Notes: generated from the sequence alone by a model not told the origin. A stretch of DNA of 64,000 bases from Muricea muricata (GCA_963855995.1 OY979727.1:10532946-10596945); one strand, 5' to 3'; positions 27,501 through 42,500 are shown, numbered from the stretch's first letter. Numbers and translations are program-made.

Positions 27501-30500
27501 CGTTATCTGTCATTTCGTTTCAGTGTTTCAACTGTTAAAGAGGTGTTTATTTGGTTGGACTCTGGTCTACTTCAAGTAAACTTTGGTCAAGAACACCTTA
27601 GGTGTATAGAAGTGTTTTCCGAAAACATTATGACATTCATAAACTCTAATTTCGAAGGAATTACTGATAATGCTGACGCACTTCGACCTAATCCTGCCCC
27701 AACCGTCCATCGTTCCGAGGATGACCTGCGAACAGGCCCGTTTAAATATGTCACATCAGCAGGTAACCATTAGGGGGTAATGATGGATGTTTGATCAGTA
27801 AAAATGTAACAGAAAGATAGGAAGAGATAGAACATGGGAAATTGAGTTAGATTAGTTTAGGTTTTCTGCTCTGGTAGCACTTGATCAGTAAGAGAAGATC
27901 CTTACTGGAGTTCTAGAAAAAAATTTTAAAACTGGCAGAGTGATCTAGTTCAAACAAAGTTACTTTAGTGTCGGTGTTCTCGGTTTGTTGACATTGAATC
28001 GATAAGAGATTATCCTTAGTTGACCTCTAGGAAGATTAGTTTGGAACTGACAGATATCTAATGATGAATAAAATTAGTTTAGTTTAGGTTTCCTCCCGTA
28101 GTAACAATAGATCAATAAGAGATGACCCTACTAGCCATCTAGGAAGAACGCTATAGAATTAATAGATCTATCCAGTACAAAAAGTTAGTTTAGTTTAGGT
28201 TTGCCCCTGTAGTAAGATTGAATCAACAAGAGATGATCCTTTATGTAATTCTGGAAAGAACAAAGTTTAAAACTGATGGAGCTATCCCGTATAAATAAAA
28301 TTAGTTTACAAAAGGTTTATTCCTGTAATAACACTGGAGCAATAAGAGATGACCTTGATTGGAGTTTTGGGAAGAATACTTTATAGAGCTGAAAGAATTA
28401 TCTGGTATGAATAACGTCACTTCAGTTTAAAAACAACTTATCCTTCTATTCTAGCATCTGAAACTCGCCCAAATCCGTACGAGATTGTATTTAGTGACGA
28501 AGGTTTGCCCACAATGACGTGGCGCTACCCCGAGCCTCGTGCTCTCTGTAGTGTTTACGTTATTCCTGTACCTTTTACGACGTTCACTAGTTATCCAAGT
28601 CCTGTCAAGGAGGAAGACCGAATCGTAAGTTCAGTACTACAGGGCGAACAAAGAAGTTTACACTTAGAAAATATTTTCCACAAAATATTCCATAACGATC
28701 CTCCAAGATATGAAAGACTGGGTTCATATTGAGATACGAAATCAAATCCCGCTCGAGACAGCGAATTTTTCGTTGTTTTCTGCGGTGTTAGATTAAAATA
28801 AATCTAGTTTCTCTAATAAATAAATCTTATCTCTGGGATCGTTCTGAAATAGAATTGAAACAGTGCGCGACCAAAACGACTACCGCTAAGTCGTCACGAA
28901 AAAATTCCGTGCATTTAAATTGGATAATGCTCCCAGTCCCAGTTGGCTCGATAACTCGATTGGCATAGCGGCGGTTACAGCGCAAATTTCTCCTTCTATG
29001 GTTAAATTTGATGCTGATCAATTCAGATATGTAATACTAGAATCTCCTTTTCATTAGCGACTGCTCACAATCTACTATTATGTAACTGAGTTGATTGACA
29101 TACACATCGATTACGATCAATGGTAATTTTGTCCTATGTGGATATCATCGCTTTCATTTCTTTTTTTGTTATCTGCAACCTCCTCATTCTTCAAGCCCTT
29201 TCTTTTAGGGATCACGCGCAGTCTAGGCATTCTTTTTCATGATGATAAACATGTACATTAGGATTAGGTTGTTTCATTTTTTTATTAGACTTTAGCTGAA
29301 AATGAGCTTTAATGTTAGGCATTGAATTTTGCAAGGTGTTGTGTCATAGTGCTTTCCTATATATGATCAGCTACTGTATTCACGTATTTATTTCTATCAT
29401 TCATTTAGCTACCCTGCATTCTACGTTATTGGGACAACATTCAGAAGTGTTACTTGGAGCATTCGACATTCGACATCTCAGAAAATGTATCTGTTATCGT
29501 TCCCATGATGGACCCCACGGAAGGTCCGCTGACAGAGTTGATCGCAGCCGCAGAATGGCAGGTGGTTGCAAACATCGCAATGACAAATGACGACGAGGAA
29601 ATTTCTAGGTATAGTGGAACTTTGCATCTGTCAATATTGTGATAAACCATAGGCAATCAAAGAAATACCAATAAAATTCTCACAAATTGTAGGAATTCTG
29701 TCAACATCTGATTAGACTTGTTAGGTTTTCCTGATAACGACCTCTTGTAGGATTGTCTCAAGTTTGACAACACAAAGTTGTAACAATATTCTTGTATAGT
29801 GGCTGTACCAGTCTTGCTAGAACAACCTTGTGTCAAGTCTGACAGTCCCATCAAGCCAGTTACAAGTTGTTAACGGCTTGTTGCAAACTTGTTCTAACAA
29901 CTTGAAACGAGTAGCGCGAAGACAACTTTTCAATAACTAGTTAACAGACTTGTGACAACTTGTTTGACAACGGCTTGTTATATGCAACTTGTTTGTTTCT
30001 ACTTTTTACGCACGTAGACTGGAAAGGTGCTAATGCTGCTCATGCAACATCCGTAAATACGACCTGATATGCTGTACTTTCCAAACTTGTAACTTCACGT
30101 TAAATATATTAAACAAGAAATATGATTTCTATGCAATCATCAACTTTCAAAACTCCTTTTGGGTGTAACAAAGTTTTAACCAAACACGAAATGTTTGCGT
30201 CATTTTCGACTGCAGAAATCGCCATTGCATTTTTGGTTTACCAAAGCGCAATGATTTTCGCTCCTAAATCAGAAATATCTATTTGTAGTGATGATGAGTA
30301 CAGCGTGCTATCAGAAAGATCAAACATTCCTTCGCCAATCTCAGCGACATCATTAGCTGCCTGTATGAAAGTTGATTCAATGTTTAGCTCAAATCTCGTC
30401 CCAAAGTTGTCCTTAGCTGCTACAGTGAACATTATACAGTTCACTGTTTATAATCATATGGAAAATATTCAGAATGGTAAGAATCCGTTTCAATTTGTTC

Positions 30501-33500
30501 ATAATCGTTTCGTTTTCATCCACACCATACCATACCACGCCACATCACACCACACCATATTATACCACACCATATTACACCATACCATGCCACACCATAT
30601 TTTACACACCACACCATACTTTTCCACACTATCCATATTATACAACACCATTTTATACCACACTACACGACATACCACAACACACTAAAACATACCATAT
30701 CAAACCATACCATACCAAATCACACCACACCATACTTTTTCACACCACACCATTTCACACCACTCCACACCACACCACAACAGAACAAACCACACCATAC
30801 TATACCATACCATACCATACCATACCACACCACTCCACTCCACTCCACTCCACTCAACCTCATAGCACACCGTAACACACCATATCTCGTTCTATTTTTT
30901 TACTGGCAAGTATTCATTAATTCACCCTGTTTTTCATTTTAGCCATCGCTAAAAAGTTCGAAGGCTACACTTTACAAGAGGAAATCCCAAAATCTCAAGA
31001 ATTCTTTCGCGTGATGGTAGAAAATTCGACTATAATAATGAAATCTTGGCCAACAGACACTTTGCAATGTCTGGTCTGGAGTAATGCTCATGCTGATGTA
31101 CTAGACTATCGCGAATTGAGGTGGAAATCTCTGCTGAGTCCAGTTGATTTGACATTAGCTTTCGTCAAGAACGAAATTACACAGGTTTGTGGATCTGGTA
31201 AAATGCTTTCACTTGACGAAGACGATATAGCATAATTAGTATAAGAAATGATGGTAAAAGTGCTAAAGTTTTGTATCAATACCTTTTCCAAGAGTACCTT
31301 CGCTACAAAAACACCGCTGAACGTTTCAAGGTTTGCTAACGGAAGATAATTCTGTATTATTACTATACTACATGTATATACTGAAAACAGGATTACTCGG
31401 TGACTTTTAAGATACGAGTTTTATCTTTTGGTGTTGAACACAATATTTCACCACTTCAAGATAAAATTAACATCTTCGCACCACAGTGTAATATCCTGTA
31501 CCTACTTGTTTTTGTTTTGTAATCATTAGAGAGGCAACAAGACTAAAGAAAATTCAGGCGCCTGTTCTCTTGACGTGAGCTGCGGCGACATCAAAGTGGA
31601 TGCCAGTCAGAGCAGAATTCACACGCTGTCTGCGGGATTACTGGCATGGCAGAATGGAGAAGATCCTGTCTTCAGCCATTTTATCATTTGTAACAACACG
31701 AACCACGCGGTCAGGTTTGGGCAGGTAATGTGTGCAATTTTAAAACATTGTAAACACTTTTGCTGCTTTAAATTAGTAAATATGTTCTTTTCTTTGATTT
31801 ATAGTAGACAGTAAGATGCTAAAAATACACAGTGACATACATATTACAACATATATATTGTTACATATTTTCCATATATCCTTCACTAGTGCAGATATTT
31901 ACCACGCAATCATTTCAATATTTTTGTGTTTTCAAAATGGCGACCTTTCTGAACAAGCAATGAACCAATTATCACCTTTGTTAAAAAAAACAACATTTTT
32001 GTCCGAAAATTGAAAAAAAGTACAAGCTAATGATGCACAGGTACTCTTTTAGTTTAAATAATATGATAAATTAGTTTAAAAAGCTACGTTTTTAGCATTA
32101 TCAATCGACTATATTTACAGACGTGGGTTTTTAAATTGTTCAAAAACGACTATTTATACAATAATCACAGTTCACCCCTGTCGTTTAGTCAAGTTTTTTT
32201 ATTGTAACATATTGTAACAAAAACTCCCGACACTCGAGTTTGTCTCATGCTGTACTTTTTTGTTTTTGCACGTCATGACGTCATCTGTGATCTATTAGAT
32301 TACAAACGCAAGCAGAAGTTAAATCTATGTATTTAGAATAGTAGACAGAACATTACACGACTGTTTAATGATATGACTTTTAATCTTCTCTTGGTGAAAA
32401 AAATATCCTACTCATTCGATCCGTTCCTCCAGAAAATACTTGACTTAACCACTTGAAAATTTAATTCATAGGCGTGCCTTTCAGGATATCTGCTATCTCT
32501 CGGCTAAGTTTTAGCCAATTTCTTTTAAACTTTTGCTGAATGCAGCCATATAAATGACAAATAAAATAACTTTATAGAATTTATTAGATTTCAAGCTACA
32601 CGGATATTTTATTTTCTTCAAAAATTTCTTGCCACACCTAGGATGGTACGGAGGAAAGTATTCTCTTGCGAAGTGAACACGTCGCATTCTACAGCTGGAC
32701 CACACTCAATGATTTATGTCATCAGAAATTGCACCTAAGTTTGGACGGGGAGAGTCGATGGTGTGAACCTTTTGGCATCGATAGTCCCGGAGTTCTTAAC
32801 CGAGCTATCCAATATAGTGTACACACTGCAACCCTGATTATTGAAATAAAGAAAAAATCTGGTTTACAACGCGAGGTTGGTTTATTAACACAAATATTTT
32901 AAGCGAAATACTCCTGGGTCAATTGTAGGAAACTGAATTAACTCAAAATTCCAAGAAAATTTTCCAAGAAGTTAATTCTAAACTTGAAAATATTTTCTCA
33001 AAAGAATTTGTCTGCATCCATGGAAGTTTTCTTTTCTCAATCTTTTAAGAGAAAGGCATACAATGAAATCCACTGAATAAAATAGTGGGTTAAAATTTTA
33101 ACCAGAGGTTAACACTAAACTAGTCGCGGCACCTGGCATAAATCCAGGCTATCAGAAAACTTCTTGAATAATTAGCTCAAAATAGAAATCCATTTTTTGA
33201 TTTCACCTACTTGGCTAAAAACTGCCCTTTCTTTTATGTTGTATATGTTTTCATTCAACGCCTTTCTATATTGCATCGAAATCATGTAGAATTTTTCCCA
33301 CTTCACTGAATAAACTCGCCCATATGTAAAACATAAGTTTGGGCGAGTAAAGATGTGCTGCATAAAGTATGCTAATGTTGACCACTAAGTTTCACCTTCT
33401 CCCACTTTCTTTCACTACTTTCATCTATATGGCTAACAACTGGACTTCTGTGTTGTATCTGCTTTCATTCAGCTTCTTCCTATGCTGCAACGAAATCACT

Positions 33501-36500
33501 TGAAACTTTGCAAAAATGATCAAATCACTCATTCTAGATGAAAAAACTTTGTTTAGACCAAGAAGCATGTCCATTATTGCTGTTTCATATTTTGCCTGAT
33601 TTTACCTATATGGCTAACCACAGCCATCTGTGTTGTATCTCTTTCCTTCAGCTTTTTCCTATACTGCATCGAAATCATGTAAAATGTTTCACACATCACC
33701 GAATCAACTCGCCGTTATGTAAAACATAAGTTTCCACTGGTGAGGATGTATTTCATCGAGTTTGCTGGTGTTAGCCGCTAATTTTTACTTTCTCCCACTT
33801 TGTTATATGTGCTTGAATTTTGGAAAGTTTGCAAAGTGCGACAAAATCACTCATCATTGTAGATGAAAAAAATTGTTTTGGACCCCAAAGCATGTCTATT
33901 ATTGCTGTTTCATATTTTGCCTGATTTCACCTATATAGCTAACCACAGGCCTGCTGTGTTGTATCTCTTTTCATTCGGTTTCTTGCTATACTGCTTCGAA
34001 AATTTTTCAACATCGATATTGACAGCATAGTCTTAACCTTGTTTCAACGGTGGGAATGTAATGTTGATCGAATTTGCATTTTCAATCTTCTGTCAACGTC
34101 GATTCAACGTTTTGGCCTGTAAGTCTAATTTTTTCTCAGTTTTTTTTGTTCTTGTTTGACAGGTTGTAATCCACAGTAGTCACGTGGTTCGAAACTATAC
34201 AATACATGATATCGAGGTTCAACTTCTTCAAAACCCAGCCGTCACTCAAGTCACTAGTCCTGCACTTCAGGTATAGCATTTCATGCATTTGTTCTCATTT
34301 TTCCTGAATGCCTGCGACTGTAACTGTAACTTTATTTAGTACAGTTTATGTATTTGTCTTACTCTCTCAACTTTGCGGGGACAAATTTTGGGGTTTTTTA
34401 GCTTGTTAAATTTGAAATGAAGTCAATACAAGACCATGACATTTTGCAAAACATTGGTTTAACTTTTTGAGCTGTTGTTGTTGTTTTTGTCGTTGTTGTT
34501 GTTATACTTTCTGTTGTTGAGTTGAGTTTAGTCACAGTATAGGGAATGAACAGTAGGGGTCACTCAGCAGTTCAACATGTCCCCCTATTTTTTATGCAAT
34601 TGACTGGCCGGAATAATGGTAGAAAGGCTAGTTTCTATTGGCCAGGAAAGGAAATTGACTGTACAGAATCTGCATAATGAACGTGCCTAATGCAAGATGC
34701 GCGGCTACACAAACTTCAAAGGTTTCGACTTGAGTGGCCTTTCTGTTTATTTTCTATTCTGTAGTTTACTTGTTTAGTAGAGTAACAGTATGTCTTCTCT
34801 GTGGTTTTACTTGAATATTTTTGCAATTTTTTTAAGGTTCTTCATAATATCATAGTTCATTCCCAATCCTCCTCGCCTTCTTACGTCATCTCACACGGTG
34901 GCTTGGCGGGAATGCGTGTCCGATTGCGCGGCGAGACCACGTGGTCCGGTACTCTCCCAATGGAAGACCAGATGCCAAATTACAAACAGCATTGTGTGGT
35001 CCAGGTGCGGGATATTTCTGAGCGATATCTTGCTCTTGTATATTGTATTATGAAATTTATGAATAATTTAAAAATAATTAATATGAATTATATTCTTATC
35101 ATAACTTATTACAATTAATTATTATAATTTATTATAATTATTGATAATTATAATATTAATTGCATTAATTATACTAATTCTATATAACTATTAATTTTCA
35201 TAATTAATCAATGCAGATTACATCACATGCATACCCCTGCAGTCCCCATACAAATTGATATAAATCATCGTGGTTGTAGGATAAAAATTACAACTCACCT
35301 TTATGATTTAATCCATAATTTGTTTTCAAACTTGCGATTGGGTATTCCATGCAATTTAACACAGCCAGTCGAGTTGGAAAAATTACCTTCCTTATAAGCA
35401 ACGAACACAAGTGAGCTCTATTTATATTTGGAGTAAGAACTTCAGCCATTCGACCCTTAGAAAAAATTCAGCTGAAGATGGGAAATGGGGCAGTGTGTGC
35501 TTTGGGAATTACTTACCAGTTTTTGCTATTACAGATGCTCGGAACAAAAGAATTCAAAAATTTCTACATTTGGTATAATGCTGTTTGTGTGGATTCACTT
35601 ATTGGACAGATTGAGGTAGGTGAAAGCTTAAAGCATGGGCAATCAAAGTACTGGAAACGCTAGCTGACTCCCCTGTGAATGACATCCATGTTACGGACTG
35701 GTACCCATTACTTTGGAACCCTGTAACTTCACTTTGAATATATTTCGAGACTTTTTATTTACGTATTTTAAAGAAGAACGGCAATGTCTATGCTGTAGTC
35801 GACTCCTCAAACTCCTTCTGGGTGTAGCAAAGCTCTGCGTATTTGTTATTAGCGAGTTTTAGCTGTTGTCGATACAATGTACAATTTGCTTGACTTTTTT
35901 CTAGATATCAACCTTGTGTTAAATATAAAGGCAATATGACCGAAAGTATATAAACGTGTTTCATGCTAAATTTTAAAATACATATGCTCAATGACATATA
36001 GACAGAGCGAAATGTATAATCGTGCAAAATACCTCAAAAACTTACCTCTACAGTCTGTTTCATCCAGAAGGAATCTTCAGATGGTAGGTCTATATCAGAA
36101 TCTTCAGATGGTAAGTTTTTGAGGTATTTTGCACGATTATATATATATATCTTCTCCAATTTTTAGATATCATTTTCTCCACTCTTCATTGTCAAAAACT
36201 ACCTTTCTCAAACCATCCAACTGACTGCAGTATCTACTTCGGGCGACGTCACCACTGCCCACGATGCACCGGGAAAAGCTCAAGAACATCAACTGTTTGA
36301 CCTACCGCCCGACTCGTGGCATTACGTCACTTTCAAATTGCCCGATGCTAAAATCTCCTCTGATCCCTCCGTGCCCCTGAATACCACCCTCCATGAACTC
36401 ACAGACAAGGTGAAACAAGGCGATGAAAGTGAAGAGTTGTCGAAAGCGCAATGGCCGTATTCATCGTCGAACGTCCGAAAAACGTAAGATTTTTACCTCT

Positions 36501-39500
36501 TTATGTCAATGAATTTAGACTGTTCCATAGATTATTATGTTGTGATCGCTCTGTCGCAGTGGTCCCATGCATAAAAGATGCAAGTTTTTATGGGCTTGTT
36601 CTAACTTGTCGACATGTTGGTACAAACAGTGGCGGATCTAGCGTAAGTCAAAATAAATTACCACAGCTCGTTCTAGGATATATTTACATTTCAAAATACC
36701 TTCAAAGCAACTTCATTGGTTAGATTTTATTCTTTTGAAATTCATAACCTATGACATTGTTATAAAGTTATTTTGAATTTAAAATTGAGCTGCTATAATT
36801 TATTTTGACTTACCCTGGATCCGCCACTGGGTGCAAACTTGTCAATTTCATCAAGTTTCAACTTGTCATGAAACAAGTTCCATCAAATCTATAGCTATCT
36901 AGATTTGACATTCAATTTGAAACTTTCGACAGACTTGTCGACAATAAGCTGTCGCTAACCACGCTAGCGCATATCGGCTTGTTGTAACAAGCCTGTTGCA
37001 AGATGTCAACAGATTTGGCCGTTTGTGGCTGTGTATCTTACAAAACAGTTTTGTGAAACGAGATAAATGCCAATTTTGAAAATTTGTTCTATTTCAATGG
37101 GCTTGGAGCGTTTGGAGCTTCTAAACAGTTTCCATGGAATTATGTTCTGGAATTCTGGAAGAAAACTAAAATTGCCATCTAGTGATATCGTTATCTTCTT
37201 AAGTTTTAGTTTTAATGTTTAGTTCAGCCGATCCTTACATGAAACCAGTGGAGTCGAGCTTAGTTCGTCATGTGCAGTCTTCACAAGATGATTCTCAGCA
37301 GTTGGAGAAAGGTAACATTAGGCCATTTATACGAGCGAAAATAAGCCGCGGCTTAAATAGGCCGCGGCTTAAATAAGTCGTGAACACAGCCTTTTATACG
37401 CCAGTTTTACTAAATTTATTAAAATAGCCCAAAACACTCGTATAAATAGACCATAATGAGGTCACCGAAGTACCATATGGTAATGGTACCATAACAACGA
37501 AAGGAAAATGGCTCGCGTTAAAAAAAGCTACACGAAATTACTTTGGACTTGCCTTGGTCGCGAACGAAGCGTTTTTACGAGGTTTTCCCGCCTAAAATTG
37601 GCCGCGGCCAATTTAAGACGAGGCCCGAACCCTGGGTTAAAATTAGCCGCGGCTTATTTTAGTCGCAAAGAATTTGTGCGTTTATACAGACGTTCTCGAC
37701 TTATTTAAGCCGCGGCCTATTTAAGCCGCGGCTTATTTTCGCTCGTATAAATGGCTCTATTGAGTTGTTCCCATACCAGGTCGTGTTTCTTGGTTCGTTC
37801 TGATCACTTCTTATCGATTTAAGAATATGTGATCCCACTTGTGCATGACGGAACATGCATGCTCTTGAAAATCCAAGATGGCGAACAGCTCGCATGTTTC
37901 AGCCCAAATTTGTCAAGAATCAAGCAAGATCCGAAAAAGCTGTAACAGACTTTGTTAGTTATTTCAAAAGCTCTTTAAAATGATCAAAGAATACTAACTT
38001 GTTGCGATTACCCTAAAAGTTCTTGAGAAATTTCTTGTAATGGCTAGTCTACTACTTTTCCTCCCGCGAAAAATAGTGAAATCCTCTGTCATTTTCTAGA
38101 ATCAAATAAAAGCGATTTATCGTGCGTAGAGTTGCAATGTCAAATTCTCAACAAGTGGAAAAAATTGCGGAGTATTCTGTTGGAAGTGAAGCCCTGGGCC
38201 CTGTTCGAAAATAAATCTTGTGTGACATTGCACCTCAAAGATGAAACTGGAAAAAGTGTTTTTGACCTTAAACCTGGACAAGTCATTTCTCCTACGAAAC
38301 TGAAGGTTCGTAAAAAATAGCAGGTGTTGATGGACTGGACAAACCATATCATGTTTTTAAGCCATTTCTGTAGCACGAGCTTTGCTCGTTTCCATGCAAT
38401 GGTTACGGAGGCGATGCGAGGGTGTTAGTTGGAGGAGGGGGAGGGGGGGTAGTATTGATATATTCAGGTTCTGCCCGACTAATTGCTATTGAAATGAGGT
38501 TGATTTAAGAAGAGGTTAGCCGGATAGAGCAGGAATATATGAACATTCACACCCACGACTGATTGACTCTCTAGTTTTCCCCCATGAATTCTTTTAGATT
38601 TATTTGTTTCGTTTCATTGCCCTCAAAACTTGACATTATCCTTGCATGCATTTCTGCATCAATCGGCAATTCTCATTATAGACTAAATTTTGACCTAAGC
38701 AATAGTTTTTTTGAACATTTCCCAGCCAAACTTTGCAGTCGTATAATTTATAGATGTTCTGTCTAGTTGTGATGAAAGATTTTGTTGTTCTACATGGGTC
38801 AAAATTTAGTCTATAATGAGAATTGTCAATTAACGCACTCAGTTGTGTCCCGTTTTGCCAAGCATATTAAATATAGCTAGTTAAATGCTCTCACCAGTCT
38901 TCCTTGAAATAGAAAAGGATTTTATCTTTCAGTCATTTCGTGTGGGAGTGATTCCAAAGTGGCTCGATGAAATAAGATGGTCTGTTTCGATCTCCCTTGT
39001 GGACGGCGATCACCCTCAAACTCCGGCCAGCAATAATTCCCTCCAACAGTATGGTCAATTAAAATGCCTCGTAGTGGTTCCCAGTCCTTCGGGAAGAAAG
39101 TTGTGCTCCCTGCTGTTGACGTCCCATATCGCTAAGGGAATTAGAATCGTAACCTTGCAGGAATCGACGCGAATCGTTTACACAACCGTTCCCAGACCTC
39201 TGTTCGTGCAACCTGTGATAGTAAATGACGTCACCACTAAGGTACTGATGCAAACCAAGGTGGGAGACAAAGAACAGACCCCTTGCAACATGTTGCAACA
39301 AACTTGTCAATTTCATCATTTGCAACAAGTTTGTTAAAATCAGGCTTGTTGCAAATTGTCATTTGCAGACTTGTTACAAGCTGTTGTGGCAAGCCTGTGG
39401 ATAGCAAGTTTTGACAAAAAAATCCGTTGACAACGTCTAACAGAATTGTCCTCAACAAGCTGTCGCAAGCCATCCAAACCCATTCGAATACAAATTTACT

Positions 39501-42500
39501 CAAACTTCGCATGGTTATACATTCAGTATTTTAAAACATTTGGCAAACAAACTTTGCAATTTCTGCTGATAGATTTTGTTCTTCCTGCTTAGATCTGTAT
39601 TGACAATAGTCAGTTTATATTTATGTGTTTTTTTTCTTTTAGTTAAAAGAAACAGCATTCAGTGCCAACACCCGAATTAGCTTAGAAACTGGAAAAGCCA
39701 TTGTGCCCCAAGGGATCCCGTTTTGGGATATATCACCTGGAACGAGCACTCCAGACAACCCTGCAGTCGACTCCATACATGTCCTCATATTTGGCCTATC
39801 TAAACCACCTGACATCCCTGATGCATCCCCTTCTATCCAATGGAGTCGCCCACTCCGCATACAAGACGGTATCGTAAGACAATGTCTGTCCCTTGAAACC
39901 TCGGACCAAGATCAACCTCTGCCAGTAGTCGTTATCACTCTTATTGAAAACAGCCTTACAAAAGTCGTCATAACCGAAGACCAAGTACCCCGGATGTTGT
40001 TAACCAATCATTGCACGACTCCGATACAGTTCGGCCAATGTCCGAGCAATTCCGACAAGCAGAACTCGAAGGGCTCAAAGATATCAGGCCGGGATCTCGC
40101 GGTGTCAGAAAATTTAGAGCAACACACGACAATCCCTCGATTAGGTAGTAATTCGTCCGTCTATTACGAACCCCCGGAAATGCGGGATGGATTTCTGACC
40201 AAAAACTCTCAAAAGGTTCCTAAAATACGCGTACAGATGCTAAAGCCGGCGGAGGTAAGGGAAGTATTGAGTGATAAGCAAGATGAAACGCGAGCCAAAC
40301 CCATATACATGCCTCAGGGTTGGAGCGAGGCCATTGATGTAAACAGCGTTGGAAAAACTGCTTATAATCTGCCCGGCAATTGCAGATTACATGTGGACGT
40401 TGTCAGGAAAACATCGTTTCTTACGCAAGTTGTTTTCTCGGAAACTTTTAGTGAGGCAGAAGACAGCACTCCAGTGCAAGTAGTTGACAACGTCAAGGTG
40501 GGTGGTGTATAGCTTTTTTGTTTATAAAGTTATGAAGGTTCAATTTCCCGATAGTTTCTTGAAAATAGGTTAATTTTGGTGCTGTTATTGCACGGTTAAA
40601 ACTGGTAGTATTTTGGCTAAGAAGACTAGAAACCAATTTGTCGAATAGAATCACTCAAAATTATGAACAAACCTGGAAACAAATTGTAGCAGATCTGACA
40701 GTTGTTTTCACATGCATGTTCCAAGTTGTTGCAACAAATTTAGAACAAGCTGTCGACAACTTGTAACAGCTTGATGGGACTATCACACTTGTCACACGGT
40801 TGCACCAACAAGACTGGTACACAGTAGTCATGATATAACAATATTGTTACAGCCTTGTGTTGTCAACTTTGTCACAACTTTGTTACAACAGATTTGTATC
40901 AGAGTTGTTGGGACAACCTTGTATCGAGACTGATGTTCACCTCAAACACAATTTTTTGACGGCTTGATGAAAGGAAAGGTATCTCGACTGGGATTGGCCT
41001 ATTTCAGTGCAGTTAATCGCAAACAGGAGTGCGAATATCTGCAACAACAGTGCAAAAATCTGTAACAACAGAAGAACCAATCAAATGCGACGTTGGAAAA
41101 CGGGAGTGAAAATTTTCTTAACAAAACTCGTGAGTTTTTCAATGACGCCATTCAAAAGCACACTCGTGCATGTTATTTCCAAATTGCACTCGAAACCATG
41201 CTTTTACTTATACAAAATAAAACAAATTCCGAAAATAGACATCTTGTATTCTCGATATTCAAGAAAACAACGGAGTCGGCAATGTTTCTCTTTATTAACA
41301 ATGTCTTCGGCGATGTCTATTTATATGTTTCATTTTGCTATGTACAAGTTGTGAGACGTGTGTACCTAATCTTTCGATATTCTGTTTCATTCTCTTTCCT
41401 CAGGTCAACTGCAATGTGTCCAATTTCAGCGTATGTCTTCACGACGAATCCTCGTTGATCCATCCCACCGCAGTTTTTCATCTCAATCTCGAAGATCTCG
41501 CAATCTCAGCGATCCGTAGCGACAATCTTCGCACCCGCATAGAGCTTTCCCTTGCCGAAATACAGATTGACAATCAGATGTCCGATGACTTTTATCACTT
41601 TCCCGTCGTGCTCCTGCCATTGGAACACGAATCTCGCAGCACGAAACGCAAAGAGAAAAGAACCATCAAATCTGTACTGTGTTTCAATCTTGATTTCTCT
41701 TCAAGCGTGCAGAAAACCCACGTACATGTCTTAAGCATTCAGCTTGAACCACTGTCAGTTTTTGTCGAAGATACATTGTTGTACCGACTTGCCGGGATGT
41801 TGGATTCGTTTGTCCTGCCGGGATCCGACCGGCCGACCGAACCTTGCGGCGAAGGCCGAATTTACTCGAGGCAATCTGATGAAAACCTTACCGAAGGTCA
41901 AGCGGTAGCCGACAGCGCTCGATCGTTATCCGAAGATAGTACGATATCTGACGAAGATATACAAGCGTTGGCTTTAGCATCAGCTGTTATAAGTCCAGTT
42001 TTGATAGATCGGATCTCTATTGAGCCTATCTACGTTGCGGTCACGTTTCACGCCTCCGTCAAACTGTTCGTATCGGCCAATCATACACCACTGTTTTTCT
42101 CAAGGTTTGAAATGACGTCATTGTTTACAGACCCAGCATTCCTAGCGCAGCTACTAGCAGTGCATTATGGGTACTCGGCATTACTGAAAGTTGGTTGGGT
42201 TGTTGGCTCGCTGGATATCATTGGCAGTCCAGCTACTTTTCTGCGCAGTTTCGGTCAGGGCGTAGCGGACTTTTTCTATCTGCCCTACGACGGACTGACA
42301 CGCGGGCCAACCGCTTTCGTGACGGGCATGACACGCGGGATGTCCTCCTTCATGTCGCATATTTCAGCGGGGGCTCTGACCTCAGTGACTAACCTCGCGT
42401 CCAGTATCTCGCGAAATTTGGACAGATTGAGTTTTGATGAACAGTATGTGAGATTTCAGGAACAGGAAAGAGCTGATGGGGTGCCAAGAAGAGTTATCTC

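Noticed and set aside
30122-30288. Upstream extension of exon w24
   Set aside because: Open in frame, but only the acceptor after 30288 matches the phase of exon w23 and the VPS13B alignment.
30474-30875. Long open frames rich in His, Thr, Tyr and Pro
   Set aside because: Translation of the CCATA/CCACA microsatellite.
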